Origin: DATKUC01 sp964577375
GTDB lineage: Bacteria > Spirochaetota > Spirochaetia > DSM-27196 > DATKUC01
Reading direction: 5' to 3'
NCBI GenBank assembly: GCA_964577375.1
Contig: CAZNYW010000003.1
Coordinates: 62,001 to 126,000, forward strand
Length of the DNA stretch: 64,000 nt
Shown piece by piece: positions 52,359 through 60,759 of this stretch. The notes under the pieces are model-generated. The model ran no database searches and had not been told where the DNA came from. It was given only the letters and a program-made list of their open reading frames with translations. The position numbers were made by a program, and so were the translations under genes. Each line of letters opens with the position of its first letter. Position 1 is the first letter of the stretch.

Positions 52359-53614
52359 TAGGAGCGCAGTCCCTTCACCACCACGTCCTCGATGATGTTG
52401 AGCGTGCGGTCCATCTCCTCCTGCGTGAGCTGCGAGGAGACCGACATGCGGAACCTGCGCGCGTGCGCGGGAACCGCCGGGAAGTCCACCGGCTGGAGGA
52501 ACAGGCCGCGCTTCTGCATCTGCTCGGCAAAGCCCATCAGTTTCTCACCCGAAGGACCGATGATGATCGGAATAACCTGGCTTTCGGTCTTTCCAAGATC
52601 GAGCTTAATATCGAGCAGGTGTTTTTTTAGGTAAGCGGTGTTGGCCCACATCCTGTCCCGCAGCGTCGAATCTCTTGTGGCTACCTCGAGCGCCTTGATG
52701 AGGCCGGCCACGACCGGCGGCGAAGGTGCACAGGAGAAGTTCCACGGCGATGAGTAGCCTTTCAGATAACGCACCGTGTCGGCCGTTGAGCAGATGAAAC
52801 CGCCCACCCCGCCGAACGATTTACTGAGCGTACCGAACGATATACCGACCTCCTCTTCGAGGCCGAAGTGCTCGGCCACACCGCGTCCGTTCTCGCCGAA
52901 CATGAGAGTCGAGTGCGCCTCGTCGATATAGATCGGCGCGTCGTAGGCCTTGCACACTTTCACCACGTTCGGCAGATCGACCAGGTCGCCGTCCATCGAG
53001 TAGACACCCTCGACGACAACCAGCACGCGTTTGTCCTTGCTCTTTTCGAGCATCTGCTCGAGGCTGTTCGTATCGTTGTGATCAAAGAACATTGTCTTGG
53101 TCTGGGCAAGCGTTCCGCCGTCGATCAGGCTCTTATGGCATTTTTCATCCAGGATCAGGACATCGCCCTTTCGCATGAGGCCCTGAATTGCCCCGACATT
53201 GCCGCCAAACCCTGAGGAGTAGAGTATGCAGTCTTCCTTCTGCTTGAAGTCTGCCAGCATCCGGGCGAATTTAACGTGAAGGTCGAAGGTGCCGGACAGA
53301 AGCGGAGCTCCGGACGCGCCGAGTCCGTACCGTTCCAGCCCCTCTTTCGCGGCAGCAAGCACCTCCGGATGGGTCGACAGGCCAAGATAATTGTAGGAGG
53401 TCAGATTGATGATATCCCGCTTCTGATGGTCCAGATTGCTCAGGATCTGCGTGGACACCTTCGGTGCAGCGAGGAGCTGCTGCTCGAAGAAGCTGTAGCC
53501 GTGCTGGACACGCGGATCGCTCATCCATTCGGTAAAATCCGTCGGCGGGCGGAGAACGTTCTTGTTGTCGTTAAAGAAAAAATCGGCAAGACTGTAATTG
53601 AGAATATCGTGCAT
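52358..53614 (-). CDS. Alpha-oxoamine synthase (serine palmitoyltransferase/KBL/BioF family)
   Basis: PLP enzyme that condenses an amino acid with an acyl thioester with loss of CO2, giving an alpha-aminoketone. Lys265 in GTLSKSFGGVGGF forms the internal aldimine; YIDEAHSTLMFG carries the PLP-ring aspartate and histidine; the N-terminal domain has LTSYNYLGLSTHPEV. 418 residues. It sits directly after the ACP gene (eight bases), so acyl-ACP is the likely co-substrate. With the GNAT and extended SDR this favours a serine-palmitoyltransferase-like role, giving a sphingoid-type base, but the amino acid cannot be read from sequence. Confidence 0.9.
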   Translation of the reverse strand: MHDILNYSLADFFFNDNKNVLRPPTDFTEWMSDPRVQHGYSFFEQQLLAAPKVSTQILSNLDHQKRDIINLTSYNYLGLSTHPEVLAAAKEGLERYGLGASGAPLLSGTFDLHVKFARMLADFKQKEDCILYSSGFGGNVGAIQGLMRKGDVLILDEKCHKSLIDGGTLAQTKTMFFDHNDTNSLEQMLEKSKDKRVLVVVEGVYSMDGDLVDLPNVVKVCKAYDAPIYIDEAHSTLMFGENGRGVAEHFGLEEEVGISFGTLSKSFGGVGGFICSTADTVRYLKGYSSPWNFSCAPSPPVVAGLIKALEVATRDSTLRDRMWANTAYLKKHLLDIKLDLGKTESQVIPIIIGPSGEKLMGFAEQMQKRGLFLQPVDFPAVPAHARRFRMSVSSQLTQEEMDRTLNIIEDVVVKGLRS

Positions 53615-53622
53615 GTGAATCC

Positions 53623-53868
53623 CTATTTATCGACGTACTCCATGAATTTGTCGGCGAGCTGGTCGATGGTGGCGATATCTGCAAGCTCGGCGCGAGGAAT
53701 CTTGATGTTCAGCTCACGCATGGAGGTCGAAACTACCTCGATCATGTCGAGGCTGTTGGCTCCGTAGTCCTTCATCGACTTCTGGGGATCGATATTCGCC
53801 TCTTCGACATCGTCGAGATTGTCGACAATGTTCCGCTTGATAACCTCGATCACCTCTTCTTTCGTCAT
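53623..53868 (-). CDS. Acyl carrier protein
   Basis: 81-residue carrier protein; phosphopantetheine attaches to Ser39 in DYGANSLDMIEV. The GANSLD form (rather than DSLD) and the REL-IKIPRAEL helix III resemble the discrete ACPs of beta-branching cassettes and of bacterial sphingolipid clusters more than housekeeping AcpP. AGGGAGG lies upstream. It is the only ACP in the cluster, so it must carry both chain and extender units or share the load with AcpP. Confidence 0.93.
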   Translation of the reverse strand: MTKEEVIEVIKRNIVDNLDDVEEANIDPQKSMKDYGANSLDMIEVVSTSMRELNIKIPRAELADIATIDQLADKFMEYVDK

Positions 53869-53973
53869 AGTTCACTCCTCCCTGAAATGTTGTTGTGTGA
53901 GAATCGGGCCGTCATTGCCAGAAGCACCATTTCGGCGCTGCTGAGCGAACTCTTTCGGCATTGCGGGGATGCG

Positions 53974-54786
53974 TCAGTCGCCGCCGCGTCTGCGAGACGA
54001 AAGATAACGCATCATCGTATTATCCTGAAACGGCAGACCGTAGTCAACCGAAATGATCTGACCGTTCACCGCGTCGAGCAGCCCGCTGCACATCGCGAGG
54101 ATGGTTCGACCGCAGGTGTCAGGATCGAGTATCATCCGCTCGTCTGCGCCGCTCTCGCGGATGAACTCGAAATACTCCTCCCCGAAAATAGCATCGAACG
54201 AATCGGTCTTCACCGTTCCAAAACGCAGGACGTTGACCCGCGTTCCCTCTTCGAACAGGTGAATTGAGAGGTAGCGCGAGAAAAACTCCAGAAGCGCCTT
54301 GGAAGCGGCAACGAAGTCGTATCCGGTATAGAAGTGATCCGGGCCGTCGGAAGAGATTCCGAGGATCTTTTCGGGATAAGACCCGAACCTCTGGTGTATT
54401 TTCTGGGTGTAGGCGATGAGCGGCCAGGTGGAGTACTCGAGCGTCTTGAACAGCGACCGCTTCTTGTACTCTTCGAGCGATCTGACGGTGGCGGCGAAGC
54501 CCACGTTGCTTATGAAGAAATCGACCCGTTTCTCGACAGCGGCGATCGCGTCCATTACACCGTCGGTGTCCTCGTCCACCGATACGTCGGCCTGGATCAG
54601 CACCGGCCGCGGCGCCTTCTCGCGGTCGAAGAGCTCGAGCAGCTCCTCGGAATCGGCGCTTCCCCACTTATAGGTGAGGTAGGTGCGTGCACCGGCCCGC
54701 GCCAGCTCCAGCGCTGCGGCAAGCCCTATGCCCCGCGTCCCTCCGGTAATCAATGCTGATTTGGTGCTCAGATCTATGCTCACCAT
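53974..54786 (-). CDS. SDR-type enoyl-ACP reductase (FabI/FabL-like)
   Basis: SDR of 270 residues. The cofactor motif TGGTRGIG is typical, but the active site is not that of a ketoreductase: instead of Y-x3-K there is Tyr156-x6-Lys163 (YDFVAASK), the enoyl-ACP-reductase arrangement of FabI and FabL; NNAG is replaced by SNVG. I therefore call it the cluster's enoyl reductase, reducing the double bond left by the dehydratase or by ECH2. It lies between ECH2 and the ACP, 105 bp before the ACP. Confidence 0.75.
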   Translation of the reverse strand: MVSIDLSTKSALITGGTRGIGLAAALELARAGARTYLTYKWGSADSEELLELFDREKAPRPVLIQADVSVDEDTDGVMDAIAAVEKRVDFFISNVGFAATVRSLEEYKKRSLFKTLEYSTWPLIAYTQKIHQRFGSYPEKILGISSDGPDHFYTGYDFVAASKALLEFFSRYLSIHLFEEGTRVNVLRFGTVKTDSFDAIFGEEYFEFIRESGADERMILDPDTCGRTILAMCSGLLDAVNGQIISVDYGLPFQDNTMMRYLSSRRRGGD

Positions 54787-54805
54787 GGCATGCTCTCCGT
54801 CCTCG

Positions 54806-55573
54806 CTATTGTGCGTAAAAATCCTGTATCGTCTTTTTCGTCTCAGGGTATCCGAAGCTGAGCCGGTGCATCATATCCTCCTGCAGCCGCGCCTCAATCA
54901 GGAGCTTCTTCTTGCGGGCCGAGAGGGTGTATTTGAGCAGGGCAACCGACTTTGGATTCTTCTCGCAGATCTGGAGGGCGATATCGCGGGCGCGGGCTGC
55001 AACCTCCGCGCGCGGAAGGATGTGGTTGATGTTGGTGCCCTTCGTCTCGAGCTCTCGGCCCTTGAAGCGCTTGCCGGTATACATCATTTCATTGGCGATG
55101 AACGGCCCCACGAGCTCTTCGAGCAGCGTCGTGATCCCCATTCCCGGAGTGAAGCCCATCGTCATGAATACCGCACCGTAGCGGCTCTCGCGCGCCGCAA
55201 GCACGATGTCGCAGCAGACCGCGACCGCAAGGCCGCCGCCGACGGCGTGGCCCTCCATCGCCGCGATCAACGGAAACGGAGCGTTGACCAGCCGTTCGCT
55301 TATGACGAGGTCCTTGACCACCGTTTTTCCGTCGCAGAGGTCGATAAGCGACTGTTTGTCCGCGCCCCCGCAGAAAACGTCCGGAAGTCCCTCGACGATG
55401 CAGACCCGGGCGGTTCCCGCAGCCTCCATTGCCGACAGCGACTCGACGAACTGGTCCACGAACTCGCCTGAAAAAGTGTTCCGCCCCGCCTCATCGCGCA
55501 TGCGTATCCGGCCGATCCCGTCGCCGTCGATCGACCAGCCGACGAGCTTTCCGCCGTCACTCATTTCGCCCAT
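54806..55573 (-). CDS. Enoyl-CoA hydratase-like decarboxylase (ECH2, PksI-like)
   Basis: Crotonase-fold protein of 255 residues. It matches the ECH2 branch of beta-branching cassettes: FSGEFVDQFVESLS near the N-terminus, AMEGHAVGGGLAVAVCCDIVLA forming the oxyanion region, and MGFTPGMGITTLLEELVG, a segment characteristic of PksI-type decarboxylases. The predicted reaction is decarboxylation of a 3-methylglutaconyl-ACP-type intermediate to a beta-methyl enoyl-ACP. One base separates its start from the ECH1 stop. Confidence 0.85.
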   Translation of the reverse strand: MGEMSDGGKLVGWSIDGDGIGRIRMRDEAGRNTFSGEFVDQFVESLSAMEAAGTARVCIVEGLPDVFCGGADKQSLIDLCDGKTVVKDLVISERLVNAPFPLIAAMEGHAVGGGLAVAVCCDIVLAARESRYGAVFMTMGFTPGMGITTLLEELVGPFIANEMMYTGKRFKGRELETKGTNINHILPRAEVAARARDIALQICEKNPKSVALLKYTLSARKKKLLIEARLQEDMMHRLSFGYPETKKTIQDFYAQ

Positions 55574-55574
55574 T

Positions 55575-56411
55575 TCAGCTTTCCTCCGTAGTCGAGAGCG
55601 GGATCGTCGGCTTGTAGCGTGCGAACCAGGGGGGGAGCCCGCCGTTCTCGAAGTCGCGCAGGCGAGCCTGTGTCCCGGGGTCGGTTACGATCGACTCGAG
55701 CAGCTCTATCGCCCGGTCGAGCATCTCCGAACGCGGCAGATCGGGCCACTCCGAGGTGATGCGCTTCGCAGTCTCGAGCGCCGCAGGGCTCGACCTTAGC
55801 AGCCCCTTGACCGTCGCCCGAACGACCTTCTCGAACTCCGCGGCAGAGCAGACCTCATCTGCAAGACCGTACCGCTCGGCCTCCCGGGCGTCGAGTCTCT
55901 TTCCCGAGAGCACGAGATAGCGCGCGCGCTGCGGGCTCATCCTGTGGCCCAGAAGATAGGGAAGCACATTCGCCGGGACGATGCCGAACCGGACCTCGCT
56001 CAACTCGAATGAGGCGTTTTCGCTGGCGATTACGATGTCGCAGGCAGCCGCCAGTCCGACCCCGCCCGCACGTACCGGCGCGTCGACTGCACAGAGCGTC
56101 GGCAGTCTGCCGCCGGAAAGAGACCGCAGAACCCGCGAGTAGGCTGAGATTGCATCGCGGGCGGAACCGGCGGCGCCTCTGCCGCCTGATTCCGATCCGG
56201 CGGCGATCTTCCCCAGGTCCATCCCGTTGGAGAATACCCGGCCGGAGGCGCGGAGGATCAGAATGCGGACTTCCGGATCGGCATCCGCGGCTGCCAGGGC
56301 CTCTTCCAGCGATGCGACCATCCCCGGATCGAGGCGGTTCTCCCGTTCGGCGGCGTCGAGTGTTACCAGCGCGACCGGTCCGTCTACTGTATAGAGTACG
56401 CTCGACTCCAT
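55575..56411 (-). CDS. Enoyl-CoA hydratase-like dehydratase (ECH1, PksH-like)
   Basis: Crotonase-fold protein of 278 residues, resembling PksH-type ECH1: GRVFSNGMDL, then APVRAGGVGLAAACDIVIASENASFELSEVRFGIVPANVLPYL split over the oxyanion loop and substrate helix. The predicted reaction is dehydration of the HMG-ACP-like product of the HMG-CoA-synthase homologue. Gene order HMGS-ECH1-ECH2 is the same as in bacillaene pksG-H-I. Confidence 0.85.
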   Translation of the reverse strand: MESSVLYTVDGPVALVTLDAAERENRLDPGMVASLEEALAAADADPEVRILILRASGRVFSNGMDLGKIAAGSESGGRGAAGSARDAISAYSRVLRSLSGGRLPTLCAVDAPVRAGGVGLAAACDIVIASENASFELSEVRFGIVPANVLPYLLGHRMSPQRARYLVLSGKRLDAREAERYGLADEVCSAAEFEKVVRATVKGLLRSSPAALETAKRITSEWPDLPRSEMLDRAIELLESIVTDPGTQARLRDFENGGLPPWFARYKPTIPLSTTEES

Positions 56412-56421
56412 ACGATCCCTG

Positions 56422-57651
56422 TCAGCTGAGCTCGTAGGTGCGGTAGAAGTCCTTCACCTCGCGCAGCACGAGATACCGCTGGCCTTTATAGTGTTTGTCA
56501 TACCAGCCGTCGAGAACGTCGAAATCCGGTTTGATGTTCGGTTCCTCGATCCGTCCTTCACGCTCGGTTTCGAGCCGCTCGTATTCGGCGACGCTCACCT
56601 CCCGCCGCTCATCCAGATGCTGATCGATCTTCATTCCGAGCACGACATCCCGTGCACCCGGGCAGACCGTTCCGGAGTAGAACTCCCCGATGGCGCCCGA
56701 ACCGTAGGCAAAGAAGCCGATGCGGTCGCCCTCACCAACCGGCGCGTCGCCGGAGAGCAGGCTGCAGATACCGACGAAGTTGGATGCCCCGTAGGTGCTT
56801 CCCACGCGTGCGGCGTAGCGGAGAACCGGCGATACGCGGCGCTCGAAGCTCTCACGCACCTCGTTCTTGCTCCGCCTGGCTTCGAGGTTGGTCAGGGTGC
56901 GATGCGCCTGAAAGGCCATTCCTGCGAAGGGCGTGTGATAGACGTTGTACTTGAAGTAGGTGTCGAAATCGACCGGTTCATTCGCGTTCCGCATGTAGTC
57001 ACGATACGCGCCCTCGATCGCATCCATGTAGGTGTAGAGGCTGACCTCGTTGTTTCCCACCTCGTGGCGTGCGCTGGGCCGGAAGGTATCGTAGGCATCG
57101 GTGGTCCACGTCCCCTTCTTCTGCGGTTCGAACTCGATGACCCGTGGGTTGTCGCTGATGATGGCGGCGGAGCTGACACCACCGAGCACGAACTCTTCCT
57201 TCATGTTCAGATGCATGCGGCTGAAGTCCGAAGAGATCACCAGCGCCTTTCGGCCGCGGTTCAGTCCCGACATCACCCAGTTGACCGCGGCGTCGAGGGC
57301 GGCCACGCCGCTGTAACAGGCATGTTTGGTTTCGTAGTTGCGGACGTTCGGATTAAGCCCGAGCGCAGCGTGAATGTTAGTGCTGATCGGCTTTCCAAAG
57401 TCGACCGAGCTCTCCGTGCCGACCACGAGGAGGCCGATCTGGTCACGTTCTTCATCGCTGAGCAGTGGCAACGCGGCGTTTGCGCCAAGGGTGACGGTGT
57501 CCTCCCACGGCGGATTAACCGATCGCGTGTCGATCATGAAGTCCGACACAACGCGATCCGGGTCGTGCCCGCGCGCCTCCGCGAGCTTGCGCTGATCGAG
57601 ATAGAGGGATGATCCGTAGATGTTGATCTTCTCAATACCTACACCTTTCAT
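56422..57651 (-). CDS. HMG-CoA-synthase-like beta-branching enzyme (PksG-like)
   Basis: Adds an acetyl-derived carbon to the beta-keto group of an ACP-bound chain. 409 residues; nucleophile Cys112 in ETKHACYSGVAALDAAV, with the catalytic-histidine region YHTPFAGMAFQAHR. The N-terminus MKGVGIEKINIYGSSLYLD closely resembles polyketide HMGS proteins rather than mevalonate-pathway HMG-CoA synthases. The ATG at 57651 has GGAG seven bases upstream; the open frame extends 14 codons further without support. No mevalonate genes are nearby, which supports a beta-branching role. Confidence 0.9.
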   Translation of the reverse strand: MKGVGIEKINIYGSSLYLDQRKLAEARGHDPDRVVSDFMIDTRSVNPPWEDTVTLGANAALPLLSDEERDQIGLLVVGTESSVDFGKPISTNIHAALGLNPNVRNYETKHACYSGVAALDAAVNWVMSGLNRGRKALVISSDFSRMHLNMKEEFVLGGVSSAAIISDNPRVIEFEPQKKGTWTTDAYDTFRPSARHEVGNNEVSLYTYMDAIEGAYRDYMRNANEPVDFDTYFKYNVYHTPFAGMAFQAHRTLTNLEARRSKNEVRESFERRVSPVLRYAARVGSTYGASNFVGICSLLSGDAPVGEGDRIGFFAYGSGAIGEFYSGTVCPGARDVVLGMKIDQHLDERREVSVAEYERLETEREGRIEEPNIKPDFDVLDGWYDKHYKGQRYLVLREVKDFYRTYELS

Positions 57652-57720
57652 GCTGGCTCCTTGGTTGAAAAATCGGGCCCCCCGGCGCGTCATCGACGGA
57701 AGAAACCGTCTCCTGACCCG

Positions 57721-58461
57721 CTAGGGAGCGTACGTAAGGCCACCGGAAACGCGGACGTTCTCGCCGTTAATGAAAGCCGCCTCCGGCGTAGTGAGATAGT
57801 ATACCATGCCGGCTATCTCCTCCGGCGTTCCGGCCCTGCGCATCGGGCAGTAGCTCATCCACACCTTTTCGAGCTCTTTGGCAAAGTGCTGATCGGTGAG
57901 CTCGGTGGGTACATACCCGACGGTGACGACATTCGACGTGATGCCCTTGCGGGCATATTCGCGGGCCACGGTGTTGGAGAGGCCGATGAGCCCCGCCTTT
58001 GCCGCCGCGTAGTTTGCCTGCCCGGTCGATCCGCCGGCCGAAAGCGAACCGATGTTAATGATGCGCCCCGTTCTATTCGACAGAAAGTGCATGACGAAGG
58101 CGCGGATGAGGTGAAAGGGTCCGGTCAGATTTGCGGCGAGCACCTCATTCCAGTCCTCGTCGCTCATGAGGGCCACCGGTCCGTCATGCACCATACCGGC
58201 ATTGTTGACCAGGACGTGAATGTTCTCGAAGTCGTTGATGGCCTGCTCGACGACCGGCTCGATCGCCGCGAATTCCCGGAGATCGAGCCTGTACGCTTCT
58301 ACCTTCACATCGTCCCGGAGCTCGCGCGCGAGCCGGATCGTCTCCTTCGCGGCGTCCTCGCGAGCCGCGTAGGTGAAGGCACATCCGCAGCCCTCCTGAA
58401 CGAACTTCAAGACCAGTGAGCGGCCAATGCCCCGTGACCCGCCGGTGATGAACGCGTTCAT
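57721..58461 (-). CDS. 3-oxoacyl-ACP reductase (FabG type)
   Basis: Classical SDR ketoreductase of 246 residues: TGGSRGIG, NNAG, INIGSLS and YAAAK, with the FabG-like C-terminus NGENVRVSGGL. Reduces 3-ketoacyl-ACP. The start overlaps the KS stop (ATGA), so the two are coupled. With the dehydratase and the Y-x6-K reductase it completes a full reductive cycle within one operon. Confidence 0.92.
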   Translation of the reverse strand: MNAFITGGSRGIGRSLVLKFVQEGCGCAFTYAAREDAAKETIRLARELRDDVKVEAYRLDLREFAAIEPVVEQAINDFENIHVLVNNAGMVHDGPVALMSDEDWNEVLAANLTGPFHLIRAFVMHFLSNRTGRIINIGSLSAGGSTGQANYAAAKAGLIGLSNTVAREYARKGITSNVVTVGYVPTELTDQHFAKELEKVWMSYCPMRRAGTPEEIAGMVYYLTTPEAAFINGENVRVSGGLTYAP

Positions 58462-59747
58462 ACTGCATCCTCAAACCGCTTGATCAGCGTACAGCAATTT
58501 ATGCCCCCGAATCCGAAGGAATTCTTCAGCATGTAGCGGACCTCGAAGTCCGCCGCCTGGTTTGCGCAGATGTCCAGGTCTATTTCCGGATCGGCCTGCC
58601 GGATATTGATGGTTGGATGCAGCTTGCCGTGCTTCATCTGCAGAAGGCCGCCTATGGTTTCGACAATGGGGCTCGCCCAGCAGGTGTGCCCGAGCATCGA
58701 CTTGGGCGCATTGATCTTCATCTTGTACGCGTGCTTTCCAAACGCGCCCCGGATCGCCCGGATCTCCTGCAGATCACCGGACGGCGTCCCGGTTGCGTGG
58801 CAGTTCGCATAGTCAACCTCTTCCGGCGCCACCCCGGTCTCCTTGAGCAGCGCGAGCATGACCTGCGTCTGCTTTTCCGCCCCGGGAAGCGGGAGGTGGT
58901 TCGCGTTTGCGCTCGCTTTTACGCCCATTACTTCGCCGTAGATGGGAGCGCCCCGCTCCAGCGCCGATTCCAGAGACTCGAGAATCAGCGTTCCGGCGCC
59001 ATGAGAGTAGACGAATCCGCACCGGTCCACGTCGAAGGGGCGCGATGCCTCTTCCGGCCTGTCCTGATACTCCGGTCTTACCACCACCGCGTTTATTACT
59101 ACCGACGCCTGGATATCGGGCGCCGAAACGTCGAACAGCGCTCCCGTCACCACCGCCCGGTCCGTCTCGCCAAGGATGATGTCGCGGAAACCTTCGCGTA
59201 TCGCAAGGTTTCCCGACGCGCAGGCGCCGCCGATGGTGAAGGTGGGTCCCTGTGCACCGAGAACTTCGGCAACCGTTGCCGGGACATTCGGATCTATTGC
59301 CTCCACACCGGCCAGAGCATCGACGAAGTCCGGGTCCTGCTGGAAGGCGAGGCTGTTTCGGTAGATGTAATTGGAATTGAGATTGTGACCCGCCACGATG
59401 ACGCTGGTGCGCGACGGGTCGCTCTGAACGCCGAGGAGCCCGGAATCGCGGTAGGCCATAAGAGCCGTGAGGACGGCAGTCTTGTTGGAGAAAGTGGCGC
59501 TTCGGAAGAGCTTTCTCGTCCGCTTGTACCACTCGGGTCCCATCTCCGACTCGAAGGAGGCGAGCGATGCGGCCGCATCATAGTCACCGAGGTCGCCGCC
59601 CACCTTGCATTCAACACCGGTCATGTCGAGCGACTGCCAGCGCTTTATGCCGGACTTGCCGGCGATAAGATTGGCGTAGTACTGCTCGAGCGAATCACCT
59701 AGCGGGTTTATGGTGCCCATGCCGGTGATGACAATGCGCTTTTTCAT
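58458..59747 (-). CDS. Ketoacyl-ACP synthase (FabF type), cluster KS 2
   Basis: Condensing enzyme of ~429 residues. Catalytic residues are present: Cys176 (GGACASGN), His317 (NCHATGTP) and His in SMLGHTCWA. In HCS cassettes the discrete KS usually has Ser for Cys and only decarboxylates malonyl-ACP; here the Cys is kept, so it may condense. I use ATG 59747 (MKKRIVITGMG), the family N-terminus, although no ribosome site is visible there; a TTG at 59783 is the alternative. Confidence 0.9.
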   Translation of the reverse strand: MKKRIVITGMGTINPLGDSLEQYYANLIAGKSGIKRWQSLDMTGVECKVGGDLGDYDAAASLASFESEMGPEWYKRTRKLFRSATFSNKTAVLTALMAYRDSGLLGVQSDPSRTSVIVAGHNLNSNYIYRNSLAFQQDPDFVDALAGVEAIDPNVPATVAEVLGAQGPTFTIGGACASGNLAIREGFRDIILGETDRAVVTGALFDVSAPDIQASVVINAVVVRPEYQDRPEEASRPFDVDRCGFVYSHGAGTLILESLESALERGAPIYGEVMGVKASANANHLPLPGAEKQTQVMLALLKETGVAPEEVDYANCHATGTPSGDLQEIRAIRGAFGKHAYKMKINAPKSMLGHTCWASPIVETIGGLLQMKHGKLHPTINIRQADPEIDLDICANQAADFEVRYMLKNSFGFGGINCCTLIKRFEDAV

Positions 59748-59812
59748 AGGCAACAGAATAACGGGCCGGCCGTTATTCCGCAAGGAGGCGCCGATAGCCC
59801 GGTCGGACTATC

Positions 59813-60745
59813 TCAGCCGGCAGCGATGGCCTTTATATCGTCCACTTTTCCCGCCGGCTTGCAGCGAAAACCGCGGTGGAACGACTTCCAGAGGCCCGAG
59901 AGCACCGATCCGGGACCGACCTCGAGCACCGTGTCGAATCCGTCGTCGAGAATCGACTGCTCTTCATCGACCCACTGCACGGTCGAGACCACCTGGCGGA
60001 TGCAGAGCTCACGCGCCTCGGCGCCGCTCGCAACCCGCCTGCCCGAAACATTCGCGTAGACAGGCTTCACCGGGTCCGAAAAGATGACATCGGCGAGCGC
60101 GGCCGCAAGCTCTTCGCGGGCCGGGTCGATGAGCGGCGTGTGAAAGGGACCTGACACTTTGAGCATGATGGTCCGCATCGCGCCCGCCTCGCTGAAGGCC
60201 TTTTCCGCCTCGGCAAGCCCCTCGTGAGAGCCTGCGACCACGATCTGGATAGGCGACGAGCGGTTTGCGAGGTAGGCCTTGCCGTCGAAGGACTCGAGAA
60301 TCGACTGCGCCTTCTCGAAATCGAGACCGATCACCGCGAGCATTCCCGGCCGCCCGGCCGGCGTATCAAGCGCCCTGCTCGCCCGTTCCATGGCGTCGCC
60401 CCGAACCCGGACGATCCGCAGCACGTCTTCGAGCGAAAGGACCTCCGCGTCGTAGAGCGCCGAATACTCACCGAGACTGAAGCCGGCGGCACCCTCCGAT
60501 TCGATCCCGTTCTCAGCAAGCACGATGCGAGCGGCCAGGTTGACGACGGTAATCGAGATCTGGGTACGGTCGGTCTGCGCAAGCTCCTCGTCGGTACCCT
60601 CGAAGAGCAGCTTCTTCATATCGATCCGAGTTGCGTCGGACGCCTGGGCTACGAGGTCCCTGACCGCCGCACTCTCCTCATACAGATCCCGCCCCATGCC
60701 CGCATACTGGGCACCCTGGCCGGGATAGAGAAAACAAACCTTCAT
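59813..60745 (-). CDS. Malonyl-CoA:ACP acyltransferase (FabD-like)
   Basis: Loads malonyl units on the ACP. 310 residues with YPGQGAQYAGMG, the nucleophile elbow GFSLGEYSAL (the usual GHSxG histidine next to the Ser is Phe here), and GPFHTPL with the catalytic His. Start at ATG 60745 with GGGGAG six bases upstream rather than TTG 60748. Being discrete, it could also supply the donor ACP for beta-branching. Confidence 0.9.
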   Translation of the reverse strand: MKVCFLYPGQGAQYAGMGRDLYEESAAVRDLVAQASDATRIDMKKLLFEGTDEELAQTDRTQISITVVNLAARIVLAENGIESEGAAGFSLGEYSALYDAEVLSLEDVLRIVRVRGDAMERASRALDTPAGRPGMLAVIGLDFEKAQSILESFDGKAYLANRSSPIQIVVAGSHEGLAEAEKAFSEAGAMRTIMLKVSGPFHTPLIDPAREELAAALADVIFSDPVKPVYANVSGRRVASGAEARELCIRQVVSTVQWVDEEQSILDDGFDTVLEVGPGSVLSGLWKSFHRGFRCKPAGKVDDIKAIAAG

Positions 60746-60759
60746 CAATCACTCCCCTG

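Noticed and set aside
56422..57651. Reading the HMG-CoA-synthase homologue as a mevalonate-pathway enzyme
   Set aside because: No HMG-CoA reductase or mevalonate kinase genes nearby; adjacent ECH1 and ECH2 and the ACP-based neighbours, plus the PksG-like N-terminus, fit beta-branching better.
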